Shown here: positions 1-9,693 of the stretch, one piece after another
Numbering within the stretch: the stretch's first letter is position 1
Layout of the letters: every line of letters starts with the position of its first letter
Source of the DNA: Luteimonas marina
GTDB lineage: Bacteria > Pseudomonadota > Gammaproteobacteria > Xanthomonadales > Xanthomonadaceae
NCBI RefSeq assembly: GCF_007859325.1
Contig: NZ_VOHK01000005.1
Location: forward strand, 434,001-498,000
DNA length: 64,000 nucleotides
Direction: 5' to 3'
Notes under the pieces: model-generated
Databases searched by the model: none
Seen by the model: the letters and a program-made list of their open reading frames with translations, nothing else
Told to the model about the DNA's origin: nothing
Program-made: the position numbers and the translations under genes

Positions 1-501
1 TTCGCCACCTTCCTGCGCGAGCGCATCTTCGGGCCGCTGGGCATGGACGGTACGGTCGCGTTCGAGGACGGCGTGTCGACCGTCGCGCAGCGCGCCTATG
101 GCCACAGCGACGTGGATGGCGCCTGGGTCCGCACCGACCAGAGCAGCACCAGCGCGGTGCTCGGCGACGGCGGCATCTATTCCTCGATCGACGACCTCGC
201 GAAGTGGGATGCGGCGCTGCACGACGACCGCCTGCTCTCCGACGCCTCGCGCCGGCTGGCGTTCACCGCACACACGCCGACCGGCGAGGCGGACGTGGAC
301 GGCTACGGCTACGGCTGGCGCATCCACGACAGCGGCCACGGCCGCCTGCTCTGGCACTCGGGCGAGACCATCGGCTTCCGCAACGTGATCCTGCGCTGGC
401 CGGAGCGGCGGCTGACGGTGGTGCTGCTGAGCAACCGCAACGATCCCGAGCCGTATGCGCTGGCGCGGCGGATTGCGGCGCTCTACCTGGAGGCGCCCTG
501 A
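1..501 (+). CDS. Serine hydrolase, beta-lactamase/class C family (C-terminal part)
   Basis: The reading frame is open from the first base, so the gene starts left of the window. The visible 166 residues match the C-terminal half of the class C beta-lactamase/esterase fold: a segment reading IFGPLGMDGT, then GDGGIYSSIDDLAKWDAAL, and near the end WHSGETIGFRN, where HSG stands for the KTG/HxG motif that closes the active site. The SxxK nucleophile motif lies outside the window, so activity cannot be judged. The family contains peptidases, esterases and penicillin-binding-like proteins; the substrate is unknown. It converges on the ackA operon, with a palindromic repeat and a terminator hairpin between. 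Confidence 0.8.
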   Translation, partial: FATFLRERIFGPLGMDGTVAFEDGVSTVAQRAYGHSDVDGAWVRTDQSSTSAVLGDGGIYSSIDDLAKWDAALHDDRLLSDASRRLAFTAHTPTGEADVDGYGYGWRIHDSGHGRLLWHSGETIGFRNVILRWPERRLTVVLLSNRNDPEPYALARRIAALYLEAP

Positions 502-522
502 GCTTCCCGTCGACCGCGTGAT

Positions 523-650
523 CGTCATCCCCGCGAAGGCGGGAAGCGCTTTGCAACAGCGCGAAGCGCTGGTCATCCAGTGTCTTCCAGCGCTGGAAGG
601 ACAAGGACAAAGGGCAAAGACACTGGGTTCCCGCCTTCGCGGGAATGACG
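523..650. repeat. Long inverted repeat, CGTCATCCCCGCGAAGGCGGG family
   Basis: The outer arms read CGTCATCCCCGCGAAGGCGG on the left and its near-perfect complement on the right, ending in GGGAATGACG. The roughly 80-base centre contains GCGCTTTGCAACAGCGCGAAGCGC. The same family recurs at least ten times in this window, always between genes, and looks like a non-autonomous mobile or REP-type element. It separates two convergent genes here. Confidence 0.8.
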
Positions 651-674
651 GCCTTTTTTGCGAGAACCCGGATG

Positions 675-697
675 AAAACCGGCCGTCCGGCGGCCGG
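675..697 (-). terminator. Rho-independent terminator after ackA
   Basis: Read on the minus strand, a perfect 7-bp stem CCGGCCG/CGGCCGG with loop CCGGA is followed at once by TTTTC. It lies 14 bp past the ackA stop codon, at the end of the leftward phasin-to-ackA cluster. Confidence 0.6.
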
Positions 698-710
698 CGG
701 ATGATCCGCT

Positions 711-1943
711 TCAGTGCGTCCGGTCCCGGACGATGGCGATGGCCTGACGGGCGGCGATCCACTCCTCGTTGGTCGGCTCCACGCCCACCAGCACCCGGCT
801 GCCGGCCGCGGAAATGATCGCCGCGTTGCCGGCGTTGGCGCCTTGATCCAGCGCAACGCCGAGGAAGGCCAGATCGGCGCAGACGCGCTCGCGCACGAAG
901 GCGTTGTGCTCGCCGACGCCGGCGGTGAACACTAGCAGGTCGAGGCCGCCGAGCACCGCGGCCATGGCACCGATCTCGCGCACGATGCGGCGCACGTACA
1001 GCGCCAGCGACAGGCGCGCGCGTTCGCCGGCCTCGCCGTCGTCGTCCTCGTGGCCCACGATCACGCGCGGTTCGGACGAGATGCCGGACACGCCGAGCAG
1101 GCCGGAGCGGTGGTAGAGGATGCGCCCCACCTCCTCCAGCGACAGCTTCTCGATCTCCATCAGGTACAGCACCGCGCCCGGATCGAGCGCGCCGGTGCGC
1201 GTGCCCATCATCAGGCCGTCGAGCGCGGAGAAGCCCATCGTGGTGGCGACGCTGCGCAGGCCCTGCATCGCGCACAGGCTGGCGCCGCTGCCCAGGTGCG
1301 CGACCACGGTGCGTCCGCGCGCGGCGTCGCCGTGGCGCTCGGGCAGTGCGGTCGCCATGTATTCGTACGACAGGCCGTGGAAGCCGTAGCGGCGCAGGCC
1401 GCGCTGCCAGGCGTCCCACGGCAGCGGCAGCAGTTGTTCGACGATCGGCAGGGTGTGGTGGAAGCCGGTGTCGAAACAGGCCACCTGCGGCAGGTCCGGC
1501 CGCTCGCGCAGCAGGATGTCGATCGCCTCCAGCGCGAACGGCTGGTGCAGCGGCGCCAGCGGGATGTAGCCCTTGAGGTCGTCGAGCACGCCGGCGTCCA
1601 CGCGCACCGGCGCGAAGTACTTGCTGCCGCCGTGCACCACGCGGTGGGCGATCGCGGCCAGCCGGCGCCCGTCCAGTCGCGCCAGCACGCCTTCGCGGAT
1701 GCGCTGCAGCGCCGAGCGGTAGGGATGATCGGCATCGAGTTCGACCGGCGCCGGTTCGATCCCGGTCTCGCCGTAGGTCGGCGACGGGCCGCCGATGCCC
1801 TGCACCTTGCCGTTCCACGCCGGCGCGCGCGGCAGCGGGTCCTGTCCGCCGTCGAACAGCGCGAACTTGATGCTCGACGAGCCGCAGTTGAGCACGAGGA
1901 CGAGGTCGCCCCGGGTGGCATGGCGGTCGCTGGCGCGGCTCAT
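711..1943 (-). CDS. ackA: Acetate kinase
   Basis: This 410-residue protein has normal family length and the acetokinase signatures: [13 protein letters not shown] near residue 20, HRVVHGG near 160, [12 protein letters not shown] near 215, and [15 protein letters not shown] just after. It interconverts acetyl phosphate plus ADP with acetate plus ATP in the cytoplasm. Its start overlaps the stop of the upstream copper ATPase by four bases, so the two are translationally coupled. The partner phosphotransacetylase is encoded a little further upstream as a MaoC fusion, giving a complete acetyl-CoA to acetate plus ATP route in one cluster. The terminator at 675-697 closes the unit. Confidence 0.95.
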   Translation of the reverse strand: MSRASDRHATRGDLVLVLNCGSSSIKFALFDGGQDPLPRAPAWNGKVQGIGGPSPTYGETGIEPAPVELDADHPYRSALQRIREGVLARLDGRRLAAIAHRVVHGGSKYFAPVRVDAGVLDDLKGYIPLAPLHQPFALEAIDILLRERPDLPQVACFDTGFHHTLPIVEQLLPLPWDAWQRGLRRYGFHGLSYEYMATALPERHGDAARGRTVVAHLGSGASLCAMQGLRSVATTMGFSALDGLMMGTRTGALDPGAVLYLMEIEKLSLEEVGRILYHRSGLLGVSGISSEPRVIVGHEDDDGEAGERARLSLALYVRRIVREIGAMAAVLGGLDLLVFTAGVGEHNAFVRERVCADLAFLGVALDQGANAGNAAIISAAGSRVLVGVEPTNEEWIAARQAIAIVRDRTH

Positions 1944-4318
1944 GCGTGACGCTCCTTCACCGCATCGGGCACCGCGAGCCGCTGCCCGCGCAGGCGCAGC
2001 GCGTTGCCGACCACGGACGCGGAACTGAAGCTCATCGCCAGCGCCGCGATCATCGGCGACAGCAGCAGGCCGGTGAACGGGTACAGCACGCCGGCCGCCA
2101 GCGGCACGCCGAGGCCGTTGTAGACCAGCGCGAAGCCCAGGTTCTGGCGCATGTTGGCGACCGTCGCCTGCGACAGCGCGCGTGCGATGGCGATGCCGCG
2201 CAAGTCGCCCTTGACCAGGGTCACCTGCGCGCTGTCCATCGCCACGTCGGTGCCGGTGCCCATGGCGATGCCCACGTCCGCGCGCGCCAGCGCCGGGGCA
2301 TCGTTGATGCCGTCGCCGGCCATCGCCACCACGCGGCCTTCCGACTGCAGGCGCTCGACCAGCGCCAGCTTGTCCTCGGGCCGCACCTCGCCGTGGACCT
2401 CGTCGATGCCGAGCCTCGATGCCACCGCGTTGGCCGTGGTCAGGCCGTCGCCGGTCGCCATCACGATGCGCAGGCCGGCCGCGTGCAGCGCCGCCAGCGC
2501 GTCCGGCGTGCTCGCCTTCACCGGGTCGGAGACCGACAGCAGGCCGGCCAGTGCGCCGTCGACGGCGAGATGCATCACGCTGGCGCCCTCGCCGCGCAGC
2601 GCTTCGGCGCGATCGGCCAGGGGCGCGGGATCGACGCCGACCTCGCGCATCAGGGCGGTGTTGCCGAGCGCGAGCCGGCGGCCCTCGACCGTGCCGCGCA
2701 CGCCGATGCCCGAAGTCGATTCGAAATCCTGCACCGGCGCGAGCGCAATCCCGCGCTCGCGCGCCGCGGCCACGATCGCCTCCGCCAGCGGATGCTCGCT
2801 GCCCTGGTCGAGGCTGGCCGCCAGCCGCAGCACGTCATCCGCGTCGAAGCCTCCAGCCGCGACCGCCTCGCCGAACGCCGGACGCCCCTCGGTCAGCGTG
2901 CCGGTCTTGTCGACCACCAGCGTATCCACCTCGCGCAGGCGCTCGATCGCCGCAGCGTCGCGGAACAGCACGCCCTGCGTCGCACCCCGTCCGGTGGCGA
3001 CCATGATCGACATCGGCGTCGCCAGCCCCAGCGCGCAGGGACAGGCGATGATCAGCACCGCCACCGCGTTGATCAGGCCGTAGACCCAGCCCGGCTCCGG
3101 CCCGAACAGGCCCCAGGCGAAGAACGCGACGATCGCGATCGCGACCACGCCCAGCACGAAGCGGCCGGCGACGACGTCGGCCAGCCGCTGCATCGGCGCC
3201 TTCGAGCGCTGCGCCGCGGCCACCATCTGCACGATCCGCGACAGCAGGGTCGCCGACCCGACGCGCTCGGCGCGGATCACCAGCGCGCCGCCGGTATTGA
3301 GCGTCGCGCCGATCACGCGGTCGCCGGCGGCCTTGCGCACCGGCAGCGGTTCGCCGGTGAGCATCGACTCGTCGACCGCGCTGCCGCCTTCGAGCACCAC
3401 GCCGTCCACCGGCACCTTCTCGCCGGGGCGCACGCGCAGGCGGTCGCCGACGTGCACGTGTCCGAGCGGGATGTCTTCTTCGCCGCCGTCGTCGCGCAGG
3501 CGGCGCGCGGTGGTCGGCGCGAGGCCGAGCAGCGACCTGATCGCGGCCGACGTCTGTGCGCGCGCCTTCAGCTCCAGCAGCTGGCCGAGCAGGGTCAGCG
3601 ACACGATCACCGCCGCCGCCTCGAAGTACACCGACACCCGGCCCATCGACGCGAACGAATCCGGAAACGCGCCCGGCGCAACCGTGGCGACGACGCTGTA
3701 GACGTAGGCCGCGCCCGTGCCGAGGCCGATCAGGGTCCACATGTTCGGGCTGCGGTTGACGATCGACCGCCAGCCGCGCGCGAAGAACGGCGCGCCCGCC
3801 CACAGCACCACCGGCGTCGCCAGCACCAGCTCGACCCAGCTCTGCGTCGCCATGTCGAACAGGCGCAGGCGGTGGCCGAACATCGCCAGCACGAACACCG
3901 CGGCGGTCAGCGGCAGGGTCCACCAGAAGCGGCGGGAGAAGTCGCGCAGTTCAGGGCTGTCGCCGTCGTCCAGGCTCGGCAGCTCCGGCTCCAGCGCCAT
4001 ACCGCACTTCGGGCAGGTGCCGGGATGGTCCTGGCGGATCTCCGGATCCATCGGGCAGACGTACAGGGTGCCCGGCGGCAGCGCTTCCGGCGGCGGCACG
4101 GGCGCCGCGCCGTGGCCGCCGCAGCATGATGCCGGCGCGGCGCTGCCGTCGTAGCGCGCCGGATCGGCGGCGAACTTTTCCGCGCAGCGCGCGCTGCAGA
4201 AGTGCCAGGTGCGGCCATCGCGCTCGACGCGGTGCGGCGAGTCCTCGCGCACGGTCATGCCGCAGACGGGGTCGCGGTGCGTGGTGGGGGCGTGGTCGTG
4301 CGGTGCGTGCATCGTCAT
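1940..4318 (-). CDS. P1B-type heavy metal (copper/silver) translocating ATPase
   Basis: This 792-residue inner-membrane pump begins with a YHS-like metal-binding segment ([10 protein letters not shown], residues 14-56) and a heavy-metal-binding domain ([10 protein letters not shown]...[10 protein letters not shown], residues 86-112), not the usual CxxC ferredoxin-like HMA domain. The core is complete: TGEP at about 321, the CPC ion-binding motif in [11 protein letters not shown] at 425-435, the phosphorylated Asp in DKTGTLTEG at about 470, then HPLAEAI and [10 protein letters not shown]. The CPC motif indicates Cu(I)/Ag(I) export. Placed beside acetate kinase and stress genes, it may serve metal delivery or tolerance during low-oxygen growth; that role is inference. 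It overlaps ackA by four bases. Confidence 0.9.
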   Translation of the reverse strand: MTMHAPHDHAPTTHRDPVCGMTVREDSPHRVERDGRTWHFCSARCAEKFAADPARYDGSAAPASCCGGHGAAPVPPPEALPPGTLYVCPMDPEIRQDHPGTCPKCGMALEPELPSLDDGDSPELRDFSRRFWWTLPLTAAVFVLAMFGHRLRLFDMATQSWVELVLATPVVLWAGAPFFARGWRSIVNRSPNMWTLIGLGTGAAYVYSVVATVAPGAFPDSFASMGRVSVYFEAAAVIVSLTLLGQLLELKARAQTSAAIRSLLGLAPTTARRLRDDGGEEDIPLGHVHVGDRLRVRPGEKVPVDGVVLEGGSAVDESMLTGEPLPVRKAAGDRVIGATLNTGGALVIRAERVGSATLLSRIVQMVAAAQRSKAPMQRLADVVAGRFVLGVVAIAIVAFFAWGLFGPEPGWVYGLINAVAVLIIACPCALGLATPMSIMVATGRGATQGVLFRDAAAIERLREVDTLVVDKTGTLTEGRPAFGEAVAAGGFDADDVLRLAASLDQGSEHPLAEAIVAAARERGIALAPVQDFESTSGIGVRGTVEGRRLALGNTALMREVGVDPAPLADRAEALRGEGASVMHLAVDGALAGLLSVSDPVKASTPDALAALHAAGLRIVMATGDGLTTANAVASRLGIDEVHGEVRPEDKLALVERLQSEGRVVAMAGDGINDAPALARADVGIAMGTGTDVAMDSAQVTLVKGDLRGIAIARALSQATVANMRQNLGFALVYNGLGVPLAAGVLYPFTGLLLSPMIAALAMSFSSASVVGNALRLRGQRLAVPDAVKERHA

Positions 4319-4351
4319 TTGCGTCCAGCGGTTCCCTGGCGGTTCAACGAA

Positions 4352-4461
4352 CTGTCATTCCGAGCGTAGCGAGAAGCGGTTCACAACGGCGAAGCCGGTC
4401 AATCTGCTTTCAGGCGGAAGCTGCGACAAATGCAGATTCCTTGCTACGCTCGGAATGACAG
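4352..4461. repeat. Inverted repeat, CTGTCATTCCGAGCG family
   Basis: The arms CTGTCATTCCGAGCGTAGCG and the complement ending CGGAATGACAG flank a roughly 65-base centre. A second copy lies at 23376-23462. It sits between the MaoC-Pta gene and the copper ATPase gene, inside the leftward cluster. Confidence 0.8.
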
Positions 4462-4496
4462 TTCCGTATTCTTCCCTGGGAACGGCCATCCCGCCC

Positions 4497-5909
4497 TCAA
4501 GGCGGCGTCTTGCGGTAGCGGTGCGCGAGCATCAGCGCGATCGCGCAGGACGCCAGCCGCGATTCGCGCGAATCGGCGCGGCTGGTCAGCACCACCGGCA
4601 CCTTCGCGCCGAGCACGATGCCGGCGCTCGCCGCATCGCCCATGTACATCACCTGCTTGGCCAGCATGTTGCCGCTTTCCAGGTCCGGCACCACGAGGAT
4701 GTCGGCCTGTCCCGCGACCTCGGAGACGATGCCCTTGGTGCGCGCGGCGGCGATCGACACCGCGTTGTCGAACGCCAGCGGCCCATCGAGCACGCCGCCG
4801 GCGATCTGGCCGCGGTCGGCCATCTTGCACAGCGCCGCGGCGTCGAGCGTGGCCGGCATCGACGGGGTGACGGTCTCCACCGCGGCGAGGATCGCGACCT
4901 TCGGCGCCTGCACGCCGATGACGTGGGCGAGGTCGATCGCGTTGCGGACGATGTCGGCCTTCTGTTCGAGGTCGGGCGCGAGGTTGATCGCGGCGTCGGT
5001 GACGATGAACGGGCGCGGGTAGTGCGGCGTCTGCAGCACGAAACAGTGGCTGACGCGGCGCTTGGTGCGCAGGCCGGATTCGCGCGCCACCACCGCCGAC
5101 ATCAGCTCGTCGGTGTGCAGGCTGCCCTTCATCAGCGCCTCGACCTTGCCCTCGCGCGCGAGTCCGGCCGCGCGCGCGGCGGCGGCGTGGCTGTGCGGCA
5201 CGTCCTCGACGGCGAGGCCGGACAGGTCGATGCCGGCCTCGGCGGCGGCCGCTTCGAGCTTGTCGCGCGGTGCGATCAGCACCGGCTCGATCAGGCCGGC
5301 GTCGCGCGCGTCCAGCGCGCCCGACAAACTCAGCGCATCGCAGGGATGCACGACCGCGACGCGGATCGGCTCCAGCGGCGCGACGTGCGCGAGCAGGCGT
5401 TCGAGGCCGTCGTTGCCGGCGACGTCGAGGCGGATCTCCGGCAGCGCGCTGCGCACGCGTTCGATGCGCTCGTCCGGCGCGACCACCTCGGCTTCGCCCT
5501 CGATCGCGACCGTGCCGTCCTGCCGGGTGCAGCGACAGGCCAGGGTGACGCGGCGTGTGGCCGGGTCGAGTGCGGTCACCGTCACCGCGATCGCGAGCCG
5601 GTCGCCCGGCTTCACCGGCGCCAGGAAGCGCAGCGTCTGCCCGAGGTAGACCGTGCCCGGACCGGGCAGGCGCGTGCCCAGCACCGCCGAGACCAGCGCC
5701 CCGCCCCACATGCCGTGCGCGATCACGCCGGCGAAGCGCGTGGACGCGGCGAAGTCGGGATCCAGGTGCTGCGGGTTGACGTCGCCGGAGAGGATCGCGA
5801 ACAGCTGGATGTCCTGCGGCGTGAGCGTGCGCTCGATGCAGGCGGACTCGCCGATGGCGAGTTCGTCGAAGGTGCGGTTGCGGAGGATGTGGAGGTTGTC
5901 GTCGTTCAT
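4497..5909 (-). CDS. Bifunctional MaoC-type enoyl-CoA hydratase/phosphate acetyltransferase
   Basis: The 470-residue product has two domains. Residues about 10-155 form a MaoC/R-hydratase hot-dog fold with the catalytic signature SGDVNPQHLDPDFA near residue 41. Residues about 165-465 form a PTA/PTB phosphotransacylase domain (VVHPCDALSLSG, GSLHTDELM, TDAAINLAPDLEQKADI, LVVPDLESGNMLAKQ). The first domain hydrates enoyl-CoA, giving (R)-3-hydroxyacyl-CoA in PHA-linked relatives. The second swaps CoA for phosphate on an acyl group and feeds AckA. The fusion is a known architecture that commonly neighbours ackA and universal stress genes, as it does here. Confidence 0.92.
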   Translation of the reverse strand: MNDDNLHILRNRTFDELAIGESACIERTLTPQDIQLFAILSGDVNPQHLDPDFAASTRFAGVIAHGMWGGALVSAVLGTRLPGPGTVYLGQTLRFLAPVKPGDRLAIAVTVTALDPATRRVTLACRCTRQDGTVAIEGEAEVVAPDERIERVRSALPEIRLDVAGNDGLERLLAHVAPLEPIRVAVVHPCDALSLSGALDARDAGLIEPVLIAPRDKLEAAAAEAGIDLSGLAVEDVPHSHAAAARAAGLAREGKVEALMKGSLHTDELMSAVVARESGLRTKRRVSHCFVLQTPHYPRPFIVTDAAINLAPDLEQKADIVRNAIDLAHVIGVQAPKVAILAAVETVTPSMPATLDAAALCKMADRGQIAGGVLDGPLAFDNAVSIAAARTKGIVSEVAGQADILVVPDLESGNMLAKQVMYMGDAASAGIVLGAKVPVVLTSRADSRESRLASCAIALMLAHRYRKTPP

Positions 5910-5937
5910 GGGGATGCTTCAGGCCTCGTTCTTCAGC

Positions 5938-6034
5938 CCCTCCCCCCGCTTACGGGGGGAGGTTGGGAGGGGGGCGCTTTTCGCGGCTTCGGTGGCCCCC
6001 ACCCCAACCCTCCCCCGCAAGCGGGGGAGGGAGC
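5938..6034. repeat. Inverted repeat of G-run/C-run arms (CCCTCCCCC-GCAA-GCGGGGGAGGG family)
   Basis: Two hairpins face each other: CCCCCCGCTTACGGGGGG with GGTTGGGAGGGG, then CCCCACCCCAACCC with CTCCCCCGCAAGCGGGGGAG. It fills the gap between the stress-protein stop and the MaoC-Pta start. Related single arms lie at 12281-12320 and 24307-24334. Confidence 0.7.
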
Positions 6035-6061
6035 TGTTCTGCGCGCGGTGAAGGGCGTTCT

Positions 6062-6925
6062 TCACCCGCGAACCACCAGCGCATCCGCATCCACCGTGGT
6101 CAGGATCCGCCGTGCCACGCTGCCCACCACCAGCTCGTACACCGCGCCGCGCCCGTGCGTGCCGAGCACGACCAGGTCGTCCTCGAAGCTGTCCAGGTGC
6201 TGCTGCACCAGCCGCGCGGGATCGCCGTGCTCGACGCGCAGTTCGATCTCGCCATGCTCCAGCCCGGCCTCGCGCAGGAAGGCGCGGCCTTCCTCGCGCA
6301 GCTGCGTGGCGGTCTGCGTGACGGCCTGCTCCTGCGAACTGTCCATCAGCCCCAGCATCGGCACCTGGAAGCCGTGCAGGACGGTGATCGCCGCCGCCGG
6401 GAACAGCGCGCGGGCGCGCTGCAGGGCGTTCCGGCAGGGCCCGGAGAAATCGCTGGCGACCAGCAGGCGGCGATAGTCGCCGTGCACGCGCCGGCGCACC
6501 ATCAGCAGCGAGGTGCCTTCGCGCCGCAGCAGTCGATCCACGGTCGAACCCAGCATCGTCGGCCCGATCACACCCTCGCGGACCGGACCGGTCACGACCA
6601 GCGCGTCACCCCCGATGCCGTCGAGGATCGGCGCGAGATGGTCGCCGGCCCGACCTTCGCCGACGCGCAGCTGCCAGCGACCTTCTTCCTCCGCGAACTC
6701 GCGGCGCAGCCTGCGCTCGGCCGCGAGCAGCGGCGACGGCTCCCGGTACCAGGCCGGGATCTCGTGCCGCGGCACCTGCTGCGCCAGCCGCTCCGACGCC
6801 TCCACCACGGTCGCGGCGATGGCCACGCCGCCGAAGCCGCGCGCCAGCGCGATCGCGCGGTCGGTCGCGCGGTCGCAGCGGAAGTCCAGGTCGGTCGCCA
6901 GCAGCACGGCGTTCGCTCCGCTCAT
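6062..6925 (-). CDS. Tandem-domain universal stress protein (UspA family)
   Basis: The 287 residues hold two Usp domains, about 5-140 and 145-287. The second begins RRLLVASDFSGPCRNALQRA and ends with the ATP-binding pattern GTHGRGAVYELVVGSVARRI. The first ends GPVREGVIGPTMLGSTVDRLL, a weaker version of the same nucleotide loop. Such proteins are cytoplasmic and are usually induced by energy or oxygen limitation. The start codon overlaps the stop of the upstream cation ATPase by four bases, so the two are co-translated. A repeat separates it from the next gene in the cluster. Confidence 0.9.
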   Translation of the reverse strand: MSGANAVLLATDLDFRCDRATDRAIALARGFGGVAIAATVVEASERLAQQVPRHEIPAWYREPSPLLAAERRLRREFAEEEGRWQLRVGEGRAGDHLAPILDGIGGDALVVTGPVREGVIGPTMLGSTVDRLLRREGTSLLMVRRRVHGDYRRLLVASDFSGPCRNALQRARALFPAAAITVLHGFQVPMLGLMDSSQEQAVTQTATQLREEGRAFLREAGLEHGEIELRVEHGDPARLVQQHLDSFEDDLVVLGTHGRGAVYELVVGSVARRILTTVDADALVVRG

Positions 6926-9693
6926 GTCGTCGCTCCTCGGGGTTCGGCCGCCGCCGCGGCCTTCAGTTCATCGAAGACGCCGAGCCGGCGCAACAGCCAT
7001 TTCTCGATCTCCAGCAGCGCCATCATCGCAGCACCGCCGGCCACGATCACCAAGCCTTCGAACACCGGCACCGGCCGGCTGTCGAACAGCGCGTGCATCC
7101 ACGGCAGGTAGGTGAAGGCGAGCTGCGCCAGCACCACTGCGGCGATCGCCCACAGCACCGCCGGCGTGCCGCGCAGGCCGCGCAGCGAGAACGAGCTGCC
7201 GTGCAGGTAGCGCACGCTGAACAGGTAGAAGATCTCCATCACGCAGAACATGTTGACCACCATGGTGCGCGCGGTCTCGAGGTCGTGCCCGCGCGCCTGT
7301 GCCCAGCCGAACACGCCGAAGGCGCCGGCGCTGAACAGCAGCGACACCAGCACGATCCGCCACAGCATGAACGGCGAGACCAGCGCCGCGTCGCGGCGCC
7401 GCGGCGCCCGCGCCATCACCCCGGCTTCCGGCGGCTCGAACGCCAGCGACAGGCCCAGCGTCACCGTCAGCACCATGTTGATCCACAGGATCTGCGGCGG
7501 CGTCATCGGCAGCACCCAGCCGAAGGCGATCGCCAGCACCACCGCCAGCGCCTCGCCGCCGTTGGTCGGCAGCGTCCACGCCACCACCTTGCGGATGTTG
7601 TCGTAGACCGCGCGGCCCTCGTGCACGGCGGCGGCGATCGAGGCGAAGTTGTCGTCGGCCAGCACCATGCCGCTGGCCTCCTTCGCCGCCTCGGTGCCCT
7701 TGTGGCCCATGGCGATGCCGATGTCGGCCTGCTTGAGCGAGGGCGCGTCGTTGACGCCGTCGCCGGTCATCGCCACCGTATGCCCGCGCGACTGCAGCGC
7801 GCGCACGATACGCAGCTTGTGCTCGGGCGTGGTGCGCGCGAACACGCTGGCTTCCGCGGCGAGCGCGGGCAGGTCGGCATCGGCCACGCCTTCGAGCTCC
7901 TGCCCGGTGACCACGCGCACCTCGTCGGCCAGGTGCAGCTGGCCGGCGATCGCCGCGGCGGTCGCGGCGTGGTCGCCGGTGATCATCTTCACCGCGATGC
8001 CCGCGGCGCGGCAGTCGGCGACGGCGTCGATCGCCTCTTCGCGCGGCGGGTCGATGAAGCCGACGATGCCGGCGAACACCAGCCCGCCCACGTCCTCCAG
8101 CCCGAACCGCTCCGGCACGCGCTCGAGCCGGCGCCAGGCGAAGCCGAGCACGCGCTGGCCCTCGGCGCCGGCGGCGTCGATCGCGCGCTGCCAGAACGCC
8201 GCGTCCAGCGGTTCCGCGCCGCCGTCGCGCCCGGACTGGCGCGCGCTGAGCGCGAGCACCTGCTCGGGCGCGCCCTTGACGCAGACCAGCGCACCGGCGT
8301 CCTCGGCGTCGGCGTGCAGGGTGGCCATGAAGCGGTGCGCGGCGTCGAACGGCACCTCGTCCAGGCGCGGATGCGCATTGCGCATCGCCGCGCCGTCAAA
8401 GCCGGCCTTGCCCGCGAGCGCCAGCAGCGCGCCCTCCATCGGATCACCGTCGACGCGCCAGCGCGCGCCCTCGCCCTGGTGCAGCTGCGCGTCGTTGCAC
8501 AGCAGGCCGATGCGGGCCACGCGCTGCGCGGCCGCCAGCGCCGCGTCGCCGCCGTCGCGCGCGGCCAGCGCGCCGACGGGCGCATAGCCGCCGCCGTCGG
8601 CCAGCGCCCGCCCGGCGGTGGTGGCGACGCTGCGCGCGCTCATCTCGTTGCGGGTCAGGGTGCCGGTCTTGTCCGAGCAGATCACCGTGGTCGCACCCAG
8701 CGTCTCCACCGCCGGCAGCCGCCGCACGATGGCGTTGCGCGCGGCCATGCGGCGCACGCCGATGGCCAGGGTGATGGTGATCACCGCCGGCAGGCTCTCG
8801 GGCACCACGCCGACCGCGAGCGCGACCACGATCATCAGCGCGTCGAGCCAGCCGTAGTCGCGCACGCCGATCGCGAACGCGAACAGCGCCGCGGCCGCGA
8901 CCAGCGCGACCGCGGTGAACGCCCGGCCGAAGCGCGCGATCTGCTGCAGCAGCGGCGTGGTCAGCGTCTCGACCTGCTCGAGCAGGGCACCGATGCGGCC
9001 CATCTGCGTGTGCGTGCCGGTGGCGACCGCCACCGCCGTCGCCTGCCCGGCCGCGACCAGGGTGCCCGAGTACAGCATCGAGGCGCGGCTGCCGAGGTCG
9101 GCGTGTTCCGCGACCGGATCGGCCAGCTTCTCGACCGGCACCGATTCGCCGGTCAGCACCGATTCGTCCACGCGCAGGCCGCGGCCGCGCAGCAGGCGCG
9201 CGTCGGCCGGCACGCGGTCGCCGGCCTCCAGCAGCAGCACGTCGCCCGGCACCAGCGTCTCCACCGCCACCTGCGCGCGCGCGCCGCCGCGCAGCACGCG
9301 CGCCGAGGGCGCCAGCATCGAGCGCAGCGCCGACAGCGCCTGCTCGGCGCGACCCTCCTGCACGAAGCCGACGATGGCGTTGATGGCGACCACGGCGACG
9401 ATCACCGCGGCGTCGACGCGGTGGCCGAGCGCGAACGCGACCACGCCCGCCGCCAGCAGGAACAGGATCAGCGGATCGTTGAACTGGCGCAGGAGCCGCC
9501 GCCAGCCCGGTGTGCGCGCGGGGCTGGGCAGCGCGTTCGGGCCGAAGCGCTGCAGCCGGCGCGCGGCCTCGGCCGGTTCGAGGCCGTCGGGCGTCGCCGC
9601 GAGCTGGCGCAGGACCGCTTCCGCATCGATCGCGTGCCAGGCGGCGGCACCGGCTGCCGCCTCGGCCGCGATCGCCGCGGACTCAGCCGCCAC
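6922..9693 (-). CDS. P2-type cation-transporting ATPase (calcium/magnesium-like)
   Basis: This 923-residue membrane pump has an N-terminal cation ATPase domain (about 15-90), the A-domain TGESVPVEK near 178, the membrane motif VPESLPAVITITLAIG near 300 (related to the PEGL site of Ca2+ pumps), DKTGTLTRNEMSA near 345, MTGDGVNDAPSLKQADIGIAMG near 650, and a C-terminal domain with about six membrane helices. It lacks any heavy-metal domain. Ion specificity cannot be fixed by eye; Ca2+, Mg2+ or Na+/K+ are open. Its 5' end overlaps the phasin gene by 11 bases and its 3' end the stress gene by four. Confidence 0.9.
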   Translation of the reverse strand: MAAESAAIAAEAAAGAAAWHAIDAEAVLRQLAATPDGLEPAEAARRLQRFGPNALPSPARTPGWRRLLRQFNDPLILFLLAAGVVAFALGHRVDAAVIVAVVAINAIVGFVQEGRAEQALSALRSMLAPSARVLRGGARAQVAVETLVPGDVLLLEAGDRVPADARLLRGRGLRVDESVLTGESVPVEKLADPVAEHADLGSRASMLYSGTLVAAGQATAVAVATGTHTQMGRIGALLEQVETLTTPLLQQIARFGRAFTAVALVAAAALFAFAIGVRDYGWLDALMIVVALAVGVVPESLPAVITITLAIGVRRMAARNAIVRRLPAVETLGATTVICSDKTGTLTRNEMSARSVATTAGRALADGGGYAPVGALAARDGGDAALAAAQRVARIGLLCNDAQLHQGEGARWRVDGDPMEGALLALAGKAGFDGAAMRNAHPRLDEVPFDAAHRFMATLHADAEDAGALVCVKGAPEQVLALSARQSGRDGGAEPLDAAFWQRAIDAAGAEGQRVLGFAWRRLERVPERFGLEDVGGLVFAGIVGFIDPPREEAIDAVADCRAAGIAVKMITGDHAATAAAIAGQLHLADEVRVVTGQELEGVADADLPALAAEASVFARTTPEHKLRIVRALQSRGHTVAMTGDGVNDAPSLKQADIGIAMGHKGTEAAKEASGMVLADDNFASIAAAVHEGRAVYDNIRKVVAWTLPTNGGEALAVVLAIAFGWVLPMTPPQILWINMVLTVTLGLSLAFEPPEAGVMARAPRRRDAALVSPFMLWRIVLVSLLFSAGAFGVFGWAQARGHDLETARTMVVNMFCVMEIFYLFSVRYLHGSSFSLRGLRGTPAVLWAIAAVVLAQLAFTYLPWMHALFDSRPVPVFEGLVIVAGGAAMMALLEIEKWLLRRLGVFDELKAAAAAEPRGATT

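Noticed and set aside
1050..1949. Long antisense frames opposite ackA, the ATPases, mla genes and acnD (several of 300-1200 residues)
   Set aside because: High GC content produces long open frames in the other phases. Their products are Arg/Ala/His-rich, have no domain similarity, and lie fully opposite well-supported genes.
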